Part shown: piece by piece, positions 45,871 to 57,537 of the stretch
Numbering within the stretch: the first letter of the stretch is position 1
How the letters are laid out: each line of letters opens with the position of its first letter
Origin: Cristatella mucedo
Taxonomy: Eukaryota > Bryozoa > Phylactolaemata > Cristatellidae
Assembly (NCBI GenBank): GCA_009760855.2
Contig: WPIO01000068.1
Coordinates: 897,001 to 961,000 of the forward strand
Direction: 5' to 3'
Length of the DNA: 64,000 bases
Made by a program: the position numbers and the translations under genes
The notes under the pieces: generated by a model
What the model was told of the DNA's origin: nothing
The model's database searches: none
Seen by the model: the letters and a program-made list of their open reading frames with translations, nothing else

Positions 45871-46969
45871 CGAATAGAGAGAGCCCAAGTGACTCCTACA
45901 GCTCGATGAGCTTTGGCCAGAGTGTGGTGAACAGCTGCCATTGCCCTCGTCGGCAGCTGCCGGCGAGTTTTAATGACTGAACCCATGTCGCAGGCATATC
46001 TTTGCTTTCGCACCCGGCACATTCCGAATGTGCATGCAGCCTATCGTCGAAATCTGTGCTTGTAGTTTTTCAGACACTGGCATATGTGCCAGATGCAGAG
46101 CTTCTGCCCCGAGCCTTCCTGAGAAAAGCCAGTGTGAAGAGACCCATCCCACAGAATCCAAAATAAGCTTGGATTTATAAAGGGAGGAGTTATGTGGTGA
46201 CGTCACTCCTACCCAGAACTGACATTACTTTTGAATCACGGCCGAGCACCTAAGTTGCACCCATGTTTGCAAAATGAAAAATCGGACTGCGGTTGTCATC
46301 ATGGCATGCCATGGTCATCTATGACGGGACTTGTCTGTGAAGCCCGCTGTTTTGTCAGGCATGCGCTCTTGAAAAGTCTTGTTCCGTCGCTACTGCAAAG
46401 GCGCAAATTGCTTTAACGGAGCCGGAGGCTCAGCCACAGGATCCACCGAACCCAAGACCTAAGCAGTCAAAGTAGAATTTCTATCGCGTGTAGTGCGTCG
46501 GGTGTTTGAGCAGCAAACATGGCTCGTGGTTGCTATGGGATTCGGGTGTTTAAACATGGCTTTTCTTAAGCCCATGAAGCCCAGAACTTTTACAATTTGG
46601 CTACAAATCAGGTTTCGTACAGCAGTGCAATCACTTTGGGATATGAGAGGTGGGTTTTACCCACACACCCACCGACAGAAAGTCGGCTTCTTCTGGCTTA
46701 TTTTGTTGCCTAGCCTAACATGCCTAGGGGAGGGGACTCATCGACAGCGCTACGAAATGACGACTTCAGGCCCTACATAAAATGACACTTAGCAATGGAG
46801 AAATGCTGCAGACTCTTAAAATCAGCCAGATAGTGGCGAACTACAATCTTAGCAGGCTTAGAACGCTTGACAGTATGGTTAGTAGACTGCACTGTGGTCG
46901 GCCAAGGAAGACTAGCCGCTGCTGGATGTCTTGTCATCAGAAGGTGCTGGCTCTTAGGCGACTGATGGC

Positions 46970-47400
46970 ATAATAATAATAGCAATGCACTTGCTAAAGC
47001 GTCCTCAGAGAACTCAATCACTTTCTAGGCGCTTTACATTTGCTGCAAAAGGAAACGCGATTGAATGGTGAGTAATGTCATGCTTGATAAATAACATGAA
47101 TAACATGGTTAGGGTCACATCCACAGGGTCAGCATGTAAGTGTGGTTAGTGGCAGCATGCACAGTGTCAGTATATATATATCAGCATAAACACATAAAGG
47201 ATGAATCACAGGGACCTACTAAATGCTGTCCTAAATAGTGCATTTTAAGTTCTTTTTAAATGTGGTCAAGTCAGGGGATGTTGTGATGCAAGCCAGGAGT
47301 GAGTTCCTTTGCTTTGGGAGCATAAGAACTAAATGCACAGTCTCCAAAGGATTTGACGTTTGTACGAGCCTGCCCGAAAAGAGATTAGCTCTCTTAGAGA
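46970..47400 (-). mobile_element. LINE A 3' end
   Basis: AATAATAATAGCAATGCACTTG, stem-loop, GTGAGTAATGTCATGCTTGA.., then the start of the C-terminal region (TTTTTAAATGTGGTCAAGTC). Disrupted after 47,365. Confidence 0.8.
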
Positions 47401-47824
47401 TTCTGCTCACCGCAAATGTCATTATTATTATGTTTAACGACGCTAAAAGGACTTTTTTGCTAAGACCCACCAGATCATTAGTGTCATTTGTAATGAATAT
47501 ATAATATAATTCATGCATATAGCGCCTCAATTTGTATACCCCGTGACTGCACCCCACGATAGTGCCGGCCTGACAGCTGGCATTCAGTGCTGTAAGCGTT
47601 AGCTGTCGTTGCGTCTTTAAACCGAGATACAGCTTTAAAAGCAAGCTGATATAACGGGCAAGGAATATAGCCACCACGTCGCATATCCTGCATTATGGCC
47701 AAGAGCGAGCCTCGACACTTGCCGGTGGCACTCAGTCATAGGAAGGCTGAAAGTACAGCGTGCAGCCTGGACCAGGGCCTCTCGGTGGCCTCTGACCAAA
47801 GGCACAAAAAGCTCAAGTTGCATT

Positions 47825-47905
47825 AGCTTCGACAGCAGGCAATCCTGTATTGCCTCGGCGAGCAGGAGCGATCGCTGCCAAGGCTCTTCTGCCACTGTGT
47901 AAACC
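47825..47905 (+). mobile_element. SINE-1 body fragment
   Basis: AGGCAATCCTGTATTGCC and AAGGCTCTTCTGCCACTGTG follow the SINE-1 body. Confidence 0.45.
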
Positions 47906-48219
47906 TAGGCTTTTTAATACGCTGGCCTTTACTATTACTTGCTGCTACTTGTTAATTTCTTGCGAGATTGTAGCGGCAAACCGCCTGGCTTCGTCCGTTG
48001 TCTGGTCCGATCCTCGGAGAGTTTGGCCTCAACCCTGGCACGCCGCCACTGTGTTTGCAGCGGCCGCAGCAGACTTTCGGTGGGCTGAATGGAGCCAGTG
48101 CGTCTCGCCCTCTCACCGTGCTGACTTCACTGAAGTCTCTGCTTCTCCTGCTTCTGTGCCTCGTCGCTCCTCTGGGCTCCGTGCACGGGCCTTCATCGTT
48201 TGACATTGTTTTGTTGCAG

Positions 48220-48415
48220 ATTAACACGACGGAGCCATGTGACGACAACATTGCCAGCAACGACAGCCCTTACTGCAACCGAGCCATCGATGCCAGCAAC
48301 CTGCTCAATCTCAACTCGTATCGAAACCACGACGGCTACTGTTTGGCGTTCATATTCACGTACCGAGACTTCTCTGGTGGCACCCTGGGCCTGGCCTGGG
48401 TCGCCGACCCTGGGC
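48220..48415 (+). CDS. ADAM10: ADAM10 exon 8: catalytic domain
   Basis: The acceptor follows TTGTTTTGTTGCAG and the donor is GTAAGT. Phase is 0 in, 1 out. Encodes INTTEPCDDN.. NLNSYRNHDGYCLAFIFTYR then DFSGGTLGLAWVADP, very close to human INTT.. [28 protein letters not shown]. Both 9A and 9B accept its phase-1 donor. Confidence 0.97.
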
Positions 48416-49379
48416 GTAAGTCGGCCCTGCCTCCCTGAGTCGGCGCTTGCTCACCTTCACCTTCACCACTGGCTGCCCGATTGTCCGGCTCATGTAGCTG
48501 CATTCGTAGCTCGTTTTGCAGACGGTCGCTTGCCTCTGTGTTGTGTGCATGGTGACAGAGGTTTATCGACCGCCCGTGTGCGTTGTTAGCTGGTATCATT
48601 GGGCCTTGTGTCTGGAAAACGGTGCGCCGAGCATCTTGCTTTTGTTTTCGTGAATGCGGTTGCCTTGTGGAGCTTCACCGGCCTTCGTACGCCGGAAGTG
48701 CAGTAGTTCTGCGCAGCTATCATCCTGCTGTAGCAGCTAGCGAGCACTTCTTTGACGCAGCTTCCCGTGGCTTCTCTCCACTGCTGATGCCTGTCACCCC
48801 AGTGTTTGACGTCGGTTACTCTCAACGATCGACGTTGCACCGACTATGGTGGCCACTCGTTCTGGGTTTGCTAGAAATCTCGCATTTGCCAGTTGATCGC
48901 GGAAAATGCGCATATGAATTGCCTATGTATCACACTCTGGTCAATGTCCTCGGCACTATTTATACTAGCACAGATGTAAACTCGGCTCTTTATCGTGAAG
49001 CAGTTAGCGGCTTGGAGTGATAGGGCGCAATACGTGTGTGGGTTGTTTCTTTTTAGGTTCGATCCTCAGTGCCAAAGTACAAAACGGAGAGCTTGTATGA
49101 AAGGATGTGCATTCGTTCTGTGCATTCGTGCTTTGTACCTGTTCAGTTTCTTGAATGCATTGGGACCGATGGTTAAGCTGAGGCGTGTGTGCAGAGGCGC
49201 GCGAGTTAATTTTTATATCCCGTCCGTAACATAGCAAGGTCTAAGTGCATGTTACACAAGCTAGTTTTCTTTAGTGCACTCAAATCTTTATCGGCTTGCG
49301 GTTAACATACGTTAGCCAACCGACTCATCTCATGCAATAAATAAAGAGAAGTTAAGAAGCACAGCCAGAAGAACCGAAG

Positions 49380-49530
49380 TCAGGGGACTGTCGAGGAATT
49401 AAGCTGCAATCAAGTAGCCACACCACGTGACGGCTGGAAAGGATGCTCCGAAGTGGGCAGCAGGAGCAAAGGTGTCGCTTAAAAATTGTGAATGAGCGTT
49501 TAGGACCCGCAGAGCGAAAGCTTTTGGTAT
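49380..49530 (-). mobile_element. LINE B fragment, old
   Basis: Words match 54,400-54,510 in order: GGCTGGAAAGGATG, GGCAGCAGGAG, AGGACCCGCAGAGCGAAAGC. Confidence 0.5.
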
Positions 49531-49828
49531 ATTATTAGTACAGCAGACTCAGCTATTAGGCCTAACCTCCAGCTGAGAAGAGCGCACGTGTTTGGGATGT
49601 GACCACACTTCTGGTGCAGAGCAGATTCCTTATACCGTTAGAGCCCTCCAGTTAAAAGTTCCTCTCACTAACTGGATGTTAACCTACACCGCCCGAATGG
49701 CAGGTTTGTTTCGTGCTAGTCTACAGCATTCACATTGGGGGCTTTTGGTATTTCCTGTGCTAAACGTTCATGCACTGCACCGTATTCGTTACTCCAACTT
49801 ACGGCTGAAAAGGTGTGGGCTCTTTCCT

Positions 49829-49972
49829 CTATATAATTCATTTGCATAGAGCTCTACAAGAACTTAATCTCAATCCAGTCGCTTTACATGCACCAAAGAG
49901 CTCGAGCCCACGACCTTGGTCGTTTTATACAAGTACCTTTTCCTCGGGGCCAAACCAGGCCCCCTTATCATT
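49829..49972 (-). mobile_element. SINE-2 copy, decayed
   Basis: Minus strand: GGTTTGGCCCCGAGG head, CGTGGGCTCGAGCTC B box, GTGCATGTAAAGCGAC and the AGATTAAGTTCTTG tail, TATATAG end. Confidence 0.65.
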
Positions 49973-50620
49973 CAACTTCTTTTGCAAGTTCACTGCTGAT
50001 TCAACCACACTGCTTTTTTTGGTGGCTTCTTAAGAATTGGCTATTTTTCTCAATCTGATATATACCCCTCGTTTGTAGGTAATCTAGCATTGCAGTTTGC
50101 TATTGGTTTGTGGCCAGGCGACGGAGCAACGGTGCTTCCTGCAGATTTTTTGCTTAATGCGAGTCTAACCTATGAGTGGGCTCCCTCGACGTGCTGGTGT
50201 TCTGGGAAGAAATGTGTGTCTTCAGTACGCGTGTGTGAGCCAAAGCTTATTCACTTATCTTCCTTTTATTTTTGAATAAGGGGCAGCATATCGTCCTGTT
50301 TTAGCGTGCATTGCTTCTTGAAATTTGTAAAAAAAAAATGACTTCCTTGCGAAAGATAAAATGAGAGAGCTATAGGTAATCGTGGCGCTGCTCTGGGCAT
50401 CACGTGTGCGCCCGGCGATTGCTTTTGTACTTACTTGCTCGATGAAGACGTGTCAGCCTTTGGCTGAAGTTACGATTCTTGGCTGCTCATTTTCTCGCAG
50501 CCTGCTTACTCTGCCTTTGCATGAATGCCGGCAAATAAATTGGAAAAAACCTCTTCAAGTGCCGAGCTGTTCGGCAGGCCATGCACGATTGAGACACCGT
50601 CGAGCGCTATTTGTTTCCAG

Positions 50621-50793
50621 GTACGGTCGGTGGGGTGTGCTCGAAGTACACACTCATAACCAGTGACACGATCCAGAGCCCTTTGAGTTTAAACACGGGC
50701 ATCGTCTCATTGCTTAACTACGGTAGAACGGTTCCGTCCGCTGTCTCGGTTATAACGTTCGCCCACGAGATAGGGCACACGTTTGGCTCACCC
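50621..50793 (+). CDS. ADAM10: ADAM10 exon 9A: alternative zinc-helix exon
   Basis: 173 nt, phase 1 in, 0 out; the acceptor follows TATTTGTTTCCAG and the donor is GTGAGT. Encodes 58 residues with the split codon: RTVGGVCSKYTLITSD.. SLNTGIVSLLNYGRTVPSAV then [16 protein letters not shown]. It carries the first two zinc His and the catalytic Glu; the third His is the first residue of exon 10. The open frame, sharp splice sites and retained active site argue that it is functional, not a dead duplicate. It differs from 9B most in its N-terminal half, and has Thr where 9B and human have Asn after the second His. Use is expected to be mutually exclusive with 9B. Confidence 0.9.
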
Positions 50794-51492
50794 GTGAGTG
50801 GCCGTCGGCCATCTTCTGACGTCAGTCGGCACAACATGCCACTTGGAGCCGGCCCATCCCTCCTCCCCATCTTCCTCCCCGACCGCCACCTCACTCTCTC
50901 TTCTTCTACCCCTCTTGTTTTACTCTTTCGGACTCTGATCCTTCGTGAAACGGCCGTGTCACGTGGCCGTGCCATGTCACGGTGGTTACCTCTCGGGGTG
51001 CTGGGTCTCTGGTCTCCCCAACTCGGCGCCCCCAGTTGTAGGCTAGTACACGCTGCCACTCGCTTCACGCTTAAGTCGGCATCTCACTAATCGGCCGTCG
51101 TGCTCAGCTGTCGTGCGGCTCGTCGACAGCCAAACTAACACGCTGCCTCGTTTGGTGTGGCTGCCGCTACCACGGATATTGTTTTGCGGAGTGGCCTCGC
51201 TGTGTAGCCGGCTGCTGTGGTGCCTAACAGCTGCACTAGCGTGGGTGATAGTAACCGGCTGCTGACGGTGCTGCCTAGACAATCCAATTTGGTTGCACTC
51301 GCTTCTTGTGCCATGCGTGCCACTCACGTCGGTCACCAGTCACCGCTACGCTTTGCCACCGCGGCCCTCGGCGGCAGCAGCCGCCCGGCCAGAGCCACTC
51401 CTAACCGCTAGTGGGCGGTAGGCGGGCGGCATTGGGCCTTCTCTTGCGCTGCTCTGCCCGTGCGGTGGCACCGCTCACCGACTTGCTTGCAG
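50794..51492 (+). other. Intron between exons 9A and 9B
   Basis: 699 bp, GC-rich at its 3' end, with no recognised repeat. It would separate the two alternative exons and may hold the control elements that decide between them. No long complementary stem is obvious by eye. Confidence 0.7.
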
Positions 51493-51671
51493 CCAGCAAA
51501 GGCGGAGTCTGTACTAAGTGGTCCCGATACAGTGACGATTCATCCGGCACGTACGTCTATAAAAGCTTGAACACTGGCATTGTCACGATTGTCAACTATG
51601 GCAAGCTAGTGCCGCCAAAGGTGTCGGTAATCACTTTCGCGCACGAAATCGGGCACAACTTTGGATCGCCG
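51493..51671 (+). CDS. ADAM10: ADAM10 exon 9B: alternative zinc-helix exon
   Basis: 179 nt, phase 1 in, 0 out; the acceptor follows GACTTGCTTGCAG and the donor is GTAAGG. Encodes 60 residues: [19 protein letters not shown].. [20 protein letters not shown] then [16 protein letters not shown]. It is closer to human ADAM10 than 9A at VPPKV and HNFGSP, so it probably represents the ancestral form. From SLNTG to GSP it shares 28 of 36 residues with 9A; upstream only GGVC, K and a few others agree. Confidence 0.95.
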
Positions 51672-52027
51672 GTAAGGCAGCCGTCACGCTCGGCTTTTGG
51701 CGCCGCTTTTGGCACACGGATCACGCCTCCCATCACCGACGGTGTTGTAGATAACCTCGTGTGCACCGGCTGGAGCAGCTTCTGCTCGATCTCGAACTCC
51801 CCTTTCGGCCAAGCTTCTTGGGCGTGGGCTTGTAACTAACTTCTTCCTGCCCTCTTCCCCCCCTGCCAGCCGTCTGTCGTAGCCAACCTTGACCCGCCTC
51901 TCCCCAACCTTCAGCAGGCTGCCTTCAGCTTCTCGCTTCGTTTCTCCATCGGCAGGAGCAGCGGCTCGCCAGCTGCCGCTGGCTCTCGGCCACCCCCGTG
52001 CGACCGGCGTGGTTTCTCGCGTTGTAG
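51672..52027 (+). other. Intron after exon 9B
   Basis: 356 bp, CpG- and pyrimidine-rich, no repeats recognised. Ends in the exon 10 acceptor CGCGTTGTAG. Confidence 0.85.
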
Positions 52028-52229
52028 CACGACAACCCCGACACAAATCCGGATTGCGCTCCGCTGAGCGCATCCAAGTCGTCGCAGGGCAACTACATAA
52101 TGTTTGCCAGCGCTACGTCGGGTGACATGCCCAACAATAACAGGTTTTCATCGTGCAGTATGCAGAAGATTGGCGCCGTTCTGACTTCGGTCACCCAGGG
52201 GTTGAATGGCCACTACAATTGCTTCCAAG
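52028..52229 (+). CDS. ADAM10: ADAM10 exon 10: third zinc His and Met-turn
   Basis: The acceptor follows TCTCGCGTTGTAG and the donor is GTGCGA. Phase is 0 in, 1 out. Begins with His, completing HExGHxxGxxH from either exon 9. Encodes HDNPDTNPDCAPLSASKSS, then QGNYIMFASATSGDMPNNNR (Met-turn region) and FSSCSMQKIGAVLTSV.. NCFQ, matching human [24 protein letters not shown].. NCF. Confidence 0.96.
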
Positions 52230-53655
52230 GTGCGAGCACTAGCTTTAAGGCTCCCCCTCCTCGCTTCCCCCGGCTTTGCAGAGGCAGCTCTGGGCAGCAC
52301 TCTCCTCTTCATCCACCTTTGGATGGCCCGTGAAGTGCTCTGCTTCCTTGCAGCATGCTCTGCACCCTCGATGCTCTATGCTGCCATGCATGACTGAAGC
52401 TCAAGCGGCTTGCGTTGCACATCCGATGGCCAACAGTCGGCTTGCCTGCTGAAAAGGAAAGTGAGCAGCCTAGTATGGGATGCAAGCATAACAAAAATAA
52501 TTAGCATACAAGTAGTGGAATGGAAGAGCTGAAAATGAAGGTGCTGTATTCTGCAACATGACAGAGAAAGTATAATAATAATAATAATAATTAATGCTCT
52601 TGATAAAGCGCCCTCAGAGAACTCAATCTGTTTCTAGGCACTTCACATTTGCTGCAAAGGGAAATGCAATTGAATGGTGAGTAAAATCATGCTTGATAAA
52701 CAAACAACATGAATAGCATGGTTAGGGGTGACATGCACAGGGTCAGCATGCAAATGTGGTTAGTGGCAGCATGCACAGTGTCAGCACGCATTAGCACGTC
52801 AAGGACGAATCACAGAAACCCACTAAAAAACCCACTGCTGTCCTAAATAGGTGTGTTTTTAAGTTCTTTTTAAATGTTGTCTAGTCAGGGGATGTTCTGA
52901 CGCAAGTCGGGAGGGAGTTCCAGGCTTTGGGAGCGTACTAGCGAAATGCACGGTCTCCAAAGGATTTGAGGTTTGTACGAGGTAGTGGTAAACTGTTGGA
53001 TTCCGAAAAGCAGGTGGCACGATGCTTGGTCTGATGGGGGAGTATATCTGAGAGATAGGCTGGAGCCAAAGAATGAAGTGACCTAAAAGTGAGCGACAAA
53101 ACCTTGAAGTCGATCTATTGCTTGACTGGTAGCCAGTGCAGGTTGGCGAGAAGGGGTGTGATGTGGCAACTTCGATGTTCACGAGAGACAAGCCTAGCTG
53201 CAGAGTTTTGCACCAACTGTAATCGCCTGATTGCACATGCCGGTAGGCCAGCAAGCAGTGAGTTACAGAAGTCCTGCTGGGATGTCATAATTATCGTCAC
53301 AGAAGCGATTACCCAGTCACTATCGTGATGCAGCGAACCAGCAGCAGCAGTGACACATTCCTGTTGGTCTTAGAGATCTGCCTTGGTGCACACACGAGTG
53401 TGCTCCCCAAAATTGCCTACATGTATACAAATGGACACGGCAAATAAGCCGGCGAATAGTGCTAAATCGCTTCTGACTGTCCCGAAGGTTTCACCGAGGC
53501 AGTTTAGTTATCGAAAGCAGCACTCTCTAGTGGCTGACAGTATGCGTGCCGAATTGAACGCCTTGCGACACCCTGTGAGCAAAAAGCAGCCTTGCTTAGT
53601 ATGCTGCCATTAGCTTCGGCTTTGTCGTTCAGTCTTTCAATGTCTTTCGTGTCAG
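52230..53655 (+). other. Intron 10
   Basis: Contains one LINE A fragment (listed). 52,230-52,572 and 53,293-53,655 show nothing else recognisable. Confidence 0.8.
52573..53292 (-). mobile_element. LINE A 3' part
   Basis: AATAATAATAATAATTAATGC, antisense stem-loop, 3' UTR words, then minus-strand frames with QDFCNSLLAGLPACAIRRLQ, QNSAARLVSREHRSCHITPL and LLANLHWLPVKQ. 5'-truncated at the RT end. Confidence 0.85.
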
Positions 53656-53827
53656 CCTCGCAACAGGCATTCTGCGGCAACGCCATCAGGGAGGAGAAGG
53701 AGCAGTGCGACTGTGGCTACCAGGCCGACTGTCTGCCACGTGATAGAGACTGCTGCCGATGCTGCGTAGGCGCTTCCGACTCGACGACCACCGGCACGTG
53801 CATGCTTCGGTCAAGCGCAGTGTGCGA
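53656..53827 (+). CDS. ADAM10: ADAM10 exon 11: disintegrin domain
   Basis: The acceptor follows CTTTCGTGTCAG and the donor is GTAAGT. Phase is 1 in, 2 out. Encodes ASQQAFCGNAIREEKEQCDC then GYQADCLPRDRDCC.. TCMLRSSAVC. The spacing of CGN..E.CDCGY..C....CC matches the ADAM10 disintegrin segment (human ICGNG..EECDCGYSDQC..CC). Confidence 0.95.
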
Positions 53828-54187
53828 GTAAGTACTGGAACCCGTTGCTGGACCGGCGACCCTGCTGTTGCCGAGTGCCCCTGCGGCTGCTGCTACGAGT
53901 GCTGCAATTGTGAGATCCATAGTCGCCAATGAAAGTCAAAGCATTTGAGATGATGACATCAGGATGCTGCTGCCTCCTCTCCTTCCTCTTTCTCTTCTTC
54001 TTCCTCATTCTCCTGCCTCTTCTACCTTCTCTTCTCCTTCCTTCGTCTTCTACTACTTTTTTCTCCTCAAAACGACATCTTGAGTGCGACAGAGTAAGAC
54101 AGCCAGAGACCAATCAAAGAACAGTCAGGCAAGCAAAATGGATGATGATGCAGAGGAGGGAGGAAGCTGGGAGTGCGTATTGTAAGT

Positions 54188-56035
54188 AGATGTGACTGTA
54201 TCTCCGTCTGTAACTCCACAAAGTCATAAAGACCGTGTGGGTGTTACGTAGGAGAGTTTTGTATAGCGCACTCACAGCCTAAGCGGCTTTCGGTACGCAT
54301 TCGGTACCCAACAGACTTCGTTTCACGCAACAAAGAGAAAGTGGGAAGCATAGCAGAGTCAGGAGAGCAGTTGAGGTAGTGAGTAGCATAGAAGTAGCAG
54401 CTCAGGACCGCTGAAAAGGATGAGCCATAGTCGGCAGTAGGAGAGTAGTTGTCGTTGCGTAAGAGTTGTGGAAGCGAGTTCCACAGCCTAGGACCTGAAG
54501 AGCTAAAGCTTCTGTCACCAACTGTCTTTAAGCAGAGGAATGGGACAGCTAATTTATTGTCCACACAGGACCTGAGTGCTCGAACAGGCTGAAACTGCTG
54601 CAGCAGCAGCTCAACTAGGTATGAAGGAGCCAAGCCGTGGTGGGCCTTGTGGGTCAGGGTAAGAACTTTGCTCTGTATCCTTTGCTCAACCGGCAGCCAT
54701 CCTAGCTCCTTCAGCAAAGGAGACACGTGCTCAAACCGCTGGGACTTGAAGACCAGCCTTGCAGCCATATTCATAGTCCGCTGCAGTGGCATAATAGCTT
54801 TCTTTGGCAGCCCAGCCAAAAGGGAATTATAATAATGAAGCCGAGACAGAACTAGAGAGCTAGTTGAATTTTTTACAAGCCACTGTGGGAGGCAGCTCCT
54901 GATCTTGGACAGGGATCAGATGTGATGGCTAGCTGTAGAGGCAGTTTTCTGAATGAAGCTTTTGAAATTGAGGCAGCTGTCGAACACGACACCTAAATCT
55001 CGAGCAAGTGGTGATGGCCGCACAATAGCGTCACCTATTAGGATGGCAAACCATTTTAATCCAGCCACACGCTTAGGGTGTCCTATGAGCAGCAGTTCGG
55101 TTTTATCATCATTTAATTTCAGGAAGTTTTCTGACATCCAGGATCGAATATCCGCAAGGCAAGCATTCAGTTTCTCAGTTGCCGCTGCAGATTCCGACGG
55201 TTTGAATGACAAATACAACTGAGTATCGTCAGCATAGAAGTGATATCCTATTCCATGTGCCTTAATCACTTTTCCCAGAGGTTGCGGATAAATGGAGAAC
55301 AGCAAGGGACCAAGTACAGACCCTTGAAAGACTCCACAGGTGACCCTTCTCGTGTCTGAGACCTGGCCCCCACACGACACGGATTGAAGACGATCAGACA
55401 AGTAGGATTTAAACCGTGCCAGTGCTTTGTCTGCCAGACCGATTTTTGTTCTCAATCGTTCAAGCAGAACTTCGTGATCAATAGTGTCGAAGGCAGCAGA
55501 CAGATCTAGCAGAGCTAGGGCAGTGACATTCCCGTCGTCGTTGCCACGTAGAATGTCATTGTTAACACGGAGGAGAGCAGTTTCAGTAGAGTGCTGCCTC
55601 TTGAACCCTGATTGAAATTTTTCTGACATTCCATTATTTTCATTATCAGATTATTCATATTCATTATCTTCAAAATCAGCTGCTTAGCAACAATTTTTGT
55701 AAGAATCTTTGATAAGAATGGAAGGGAAACTGGGCGATAGTTTGCTAGGACCTCTGTGTCTAATCCAGGCTTTTTAAGAATAGGTCTAATGATTGTCGAT
55801 TTGAAGGACTTGGGGACGACCCTTCTTCCCAAAGAAGCATTAAAAATCTTTGTTATGGCAGGGCTAAGTTGGTCTGCTAGTGAAGACCACAGAGATGAAG
55901 GTATAGGGTCTTCAGGAGACGAGCTCTTTTTGCTAGACCTTATTGAGGCAGCCACATCGCTTGATGACTGGAGAAGGTTTGTTGCACTTATCACTGTTGT
56001 TGCAACTGACAACCTATACACATTCGTACCTTTTT
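54188..56035 (-). mobile_element. LINE B, RT to 3' end, broken
   Basis: The minus strand reads, from 56,021 down: SSKKSSSPEDPIPSSLWSSL, NYRPVSLPFLSKILTKIVAK, FNQGSRGSTLLKLLSSVLTM (shifted frame), then STETALLRVNNDILRG, LLDLSAAFDTIDHEVLLERL, GVFQGSVLGPLLFSIYPQPL, FYADDTQLYLSF and FLKLNDDKTELLLIGHP. A third frame carries PLQRTMNMAARLVFKSQRFE to the C-terminus. The YADD catalytic box is intact, but two frame breaks inactivate it. The 3' UTR ends at CCGTCTGTAACTCCAC. Confidence 0.92.
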
Positions 56036-57537
56036 TTAATCAAGTTGGGCTGAGTGTCTAAGTGCATACCTCAGTGTATATATTTCTAATCCCTGTGCAT
56101 TGATGCATGTTACTTAGTGAAGGCCTTTGGAACATAGAACTGCAGATTTAGTTAATCACGTTTGAAAAAGCTTTTGGTTTTATCTTGTTCGATAATGAGT
56201 AGCCGACAAAAGGGGCTGTACAAAAGACTTATTCTAACTGTTACTATTATTACTATTATTGTTATTGCTCAGACAGCAGGACTGCAGTAGTTTTGTTTTA
56301 GCTAGCTTTAGAGAGATTCAGCCCGTAGTTTTGGAAATGAAATAAACGTGTTAGCCACCTTGGGGAAATCCTTGCGTTTTGAGAACTAATTCGGCTTCTG
56401 GGATTAAAGTACTCTTTCCATTGTCTATGGAAATGGCATATTTTAAGGCATTTTAGTCGTACCCATCATGTGAAACCTTTTGCATTCCTGCTGTGTCCGT
56501 GTGGGACTTTTTGTAGTGACTTCGCTGTACATTCATATTGTTTAATAGTATTTTGGTGTCAAGAACTTTTATTAATGACAAGAATTTAACAAGATTTTGG
56601 CATTCCATAGATCAGAGCAGTTGTTTGGTGGGACTTCATTTGGCAAATGGATTATTACAGCTCGCATGACAAATAAAACTACTAATAGTCGTAGTAATAA
56701 TGGGTCGTCTGTGTAGCACCCGAGAGAACTAAATCTCTATCCAGGCGCTTTCGAGATCGCTGAGATACAAAGCTGTTACCGAGGGTTAATTACATGCTCG
56801 TATCGTGCTTAGATAGATAAGCTAAAGCATGCAAGGAGACTTTGTGCGAATGTAACCTTATTTTTTGTGATAGAAAGTGTTGAACCCCTCGTGTGCATAC
56901 TATCGGTGCTGTTGGACAAAGATGGGGTCAATCAGTTGATTGGATAGCAGCTTAATATGATTATTCCGTAGCCCTCTTAAACTTTCTCTTTTACTTTGGG
57001 CTCACGAATCAACCCTAGTCCATGCCAGCTGAAATAATGTCTGCCCTTTCCCCCTTTTCCCTGCCTAACAAAGACACTCGAGCGAGTAAAGCTGTAAAGC
57101 TAGCTAGTAAAGCTCGCTTAGGAGTTGGAGCTAGTTATGCTCCCTGTTGCTATTTTTATGTTCGAGGTGCCTTTATTTCTTTAGTTTGGCACAGCATTTG
57201 TAAAGCATCATAGCTGTGAGTTTCGCATTCTTTTTTGAGCCTTAGGCATGCATGTGTGCACATGTGAACGTATGCGGGTGGGTAGGTGGAAAGGTGGCTT
57301 CGGCGCATGCATTTCATATGCATGCAGGTAGATATTCCATCGATCTGTAAATCTGCTTTCCAGGCTTTCCGGCAGTTGGTGTTTAGTAGACTTTGATGTC
57401 AAGTCAGACTAAGAGTTGGCTCCTGGCTGTCGGCCAGTTAATGCCTGCATATGGACAAGTGCCTGTGCCAGTCGAAACCTTGTTGACTATGCAGCCTACC
57501 TGCTTTGTGTGTGCAACTGCACCTCGTGCTGCTATGG

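Larger units (their letters stand above)
45551..48219 (+). other. Intron 7
   Basis: Contains a SINE-1 with a LINE B tail, a LINE A fragment and a SINE-1 scrap (listed). 45,871-46,969 and 47,401-47,824 hold nothing I can name. The 3' part is CpG-rich. Confidence 0.8.
48416..50620 (+). other. Intron 8
   Basis: Contains an old LINE B piece and a SINE-2 (listed). 48,416-49,379 and 49,973-50,620 show no repeat or exon I recognise. A T-rich tract precedes the exon 9A acceptor. Confidence 0.8.

Noticed and set aside
50621-50793. Exon 9A as a dead duplicate of 9B
   Set aside because: The frame, both splice sites, phase and the HEIGH motif are all intact, which is unlikely without selection.
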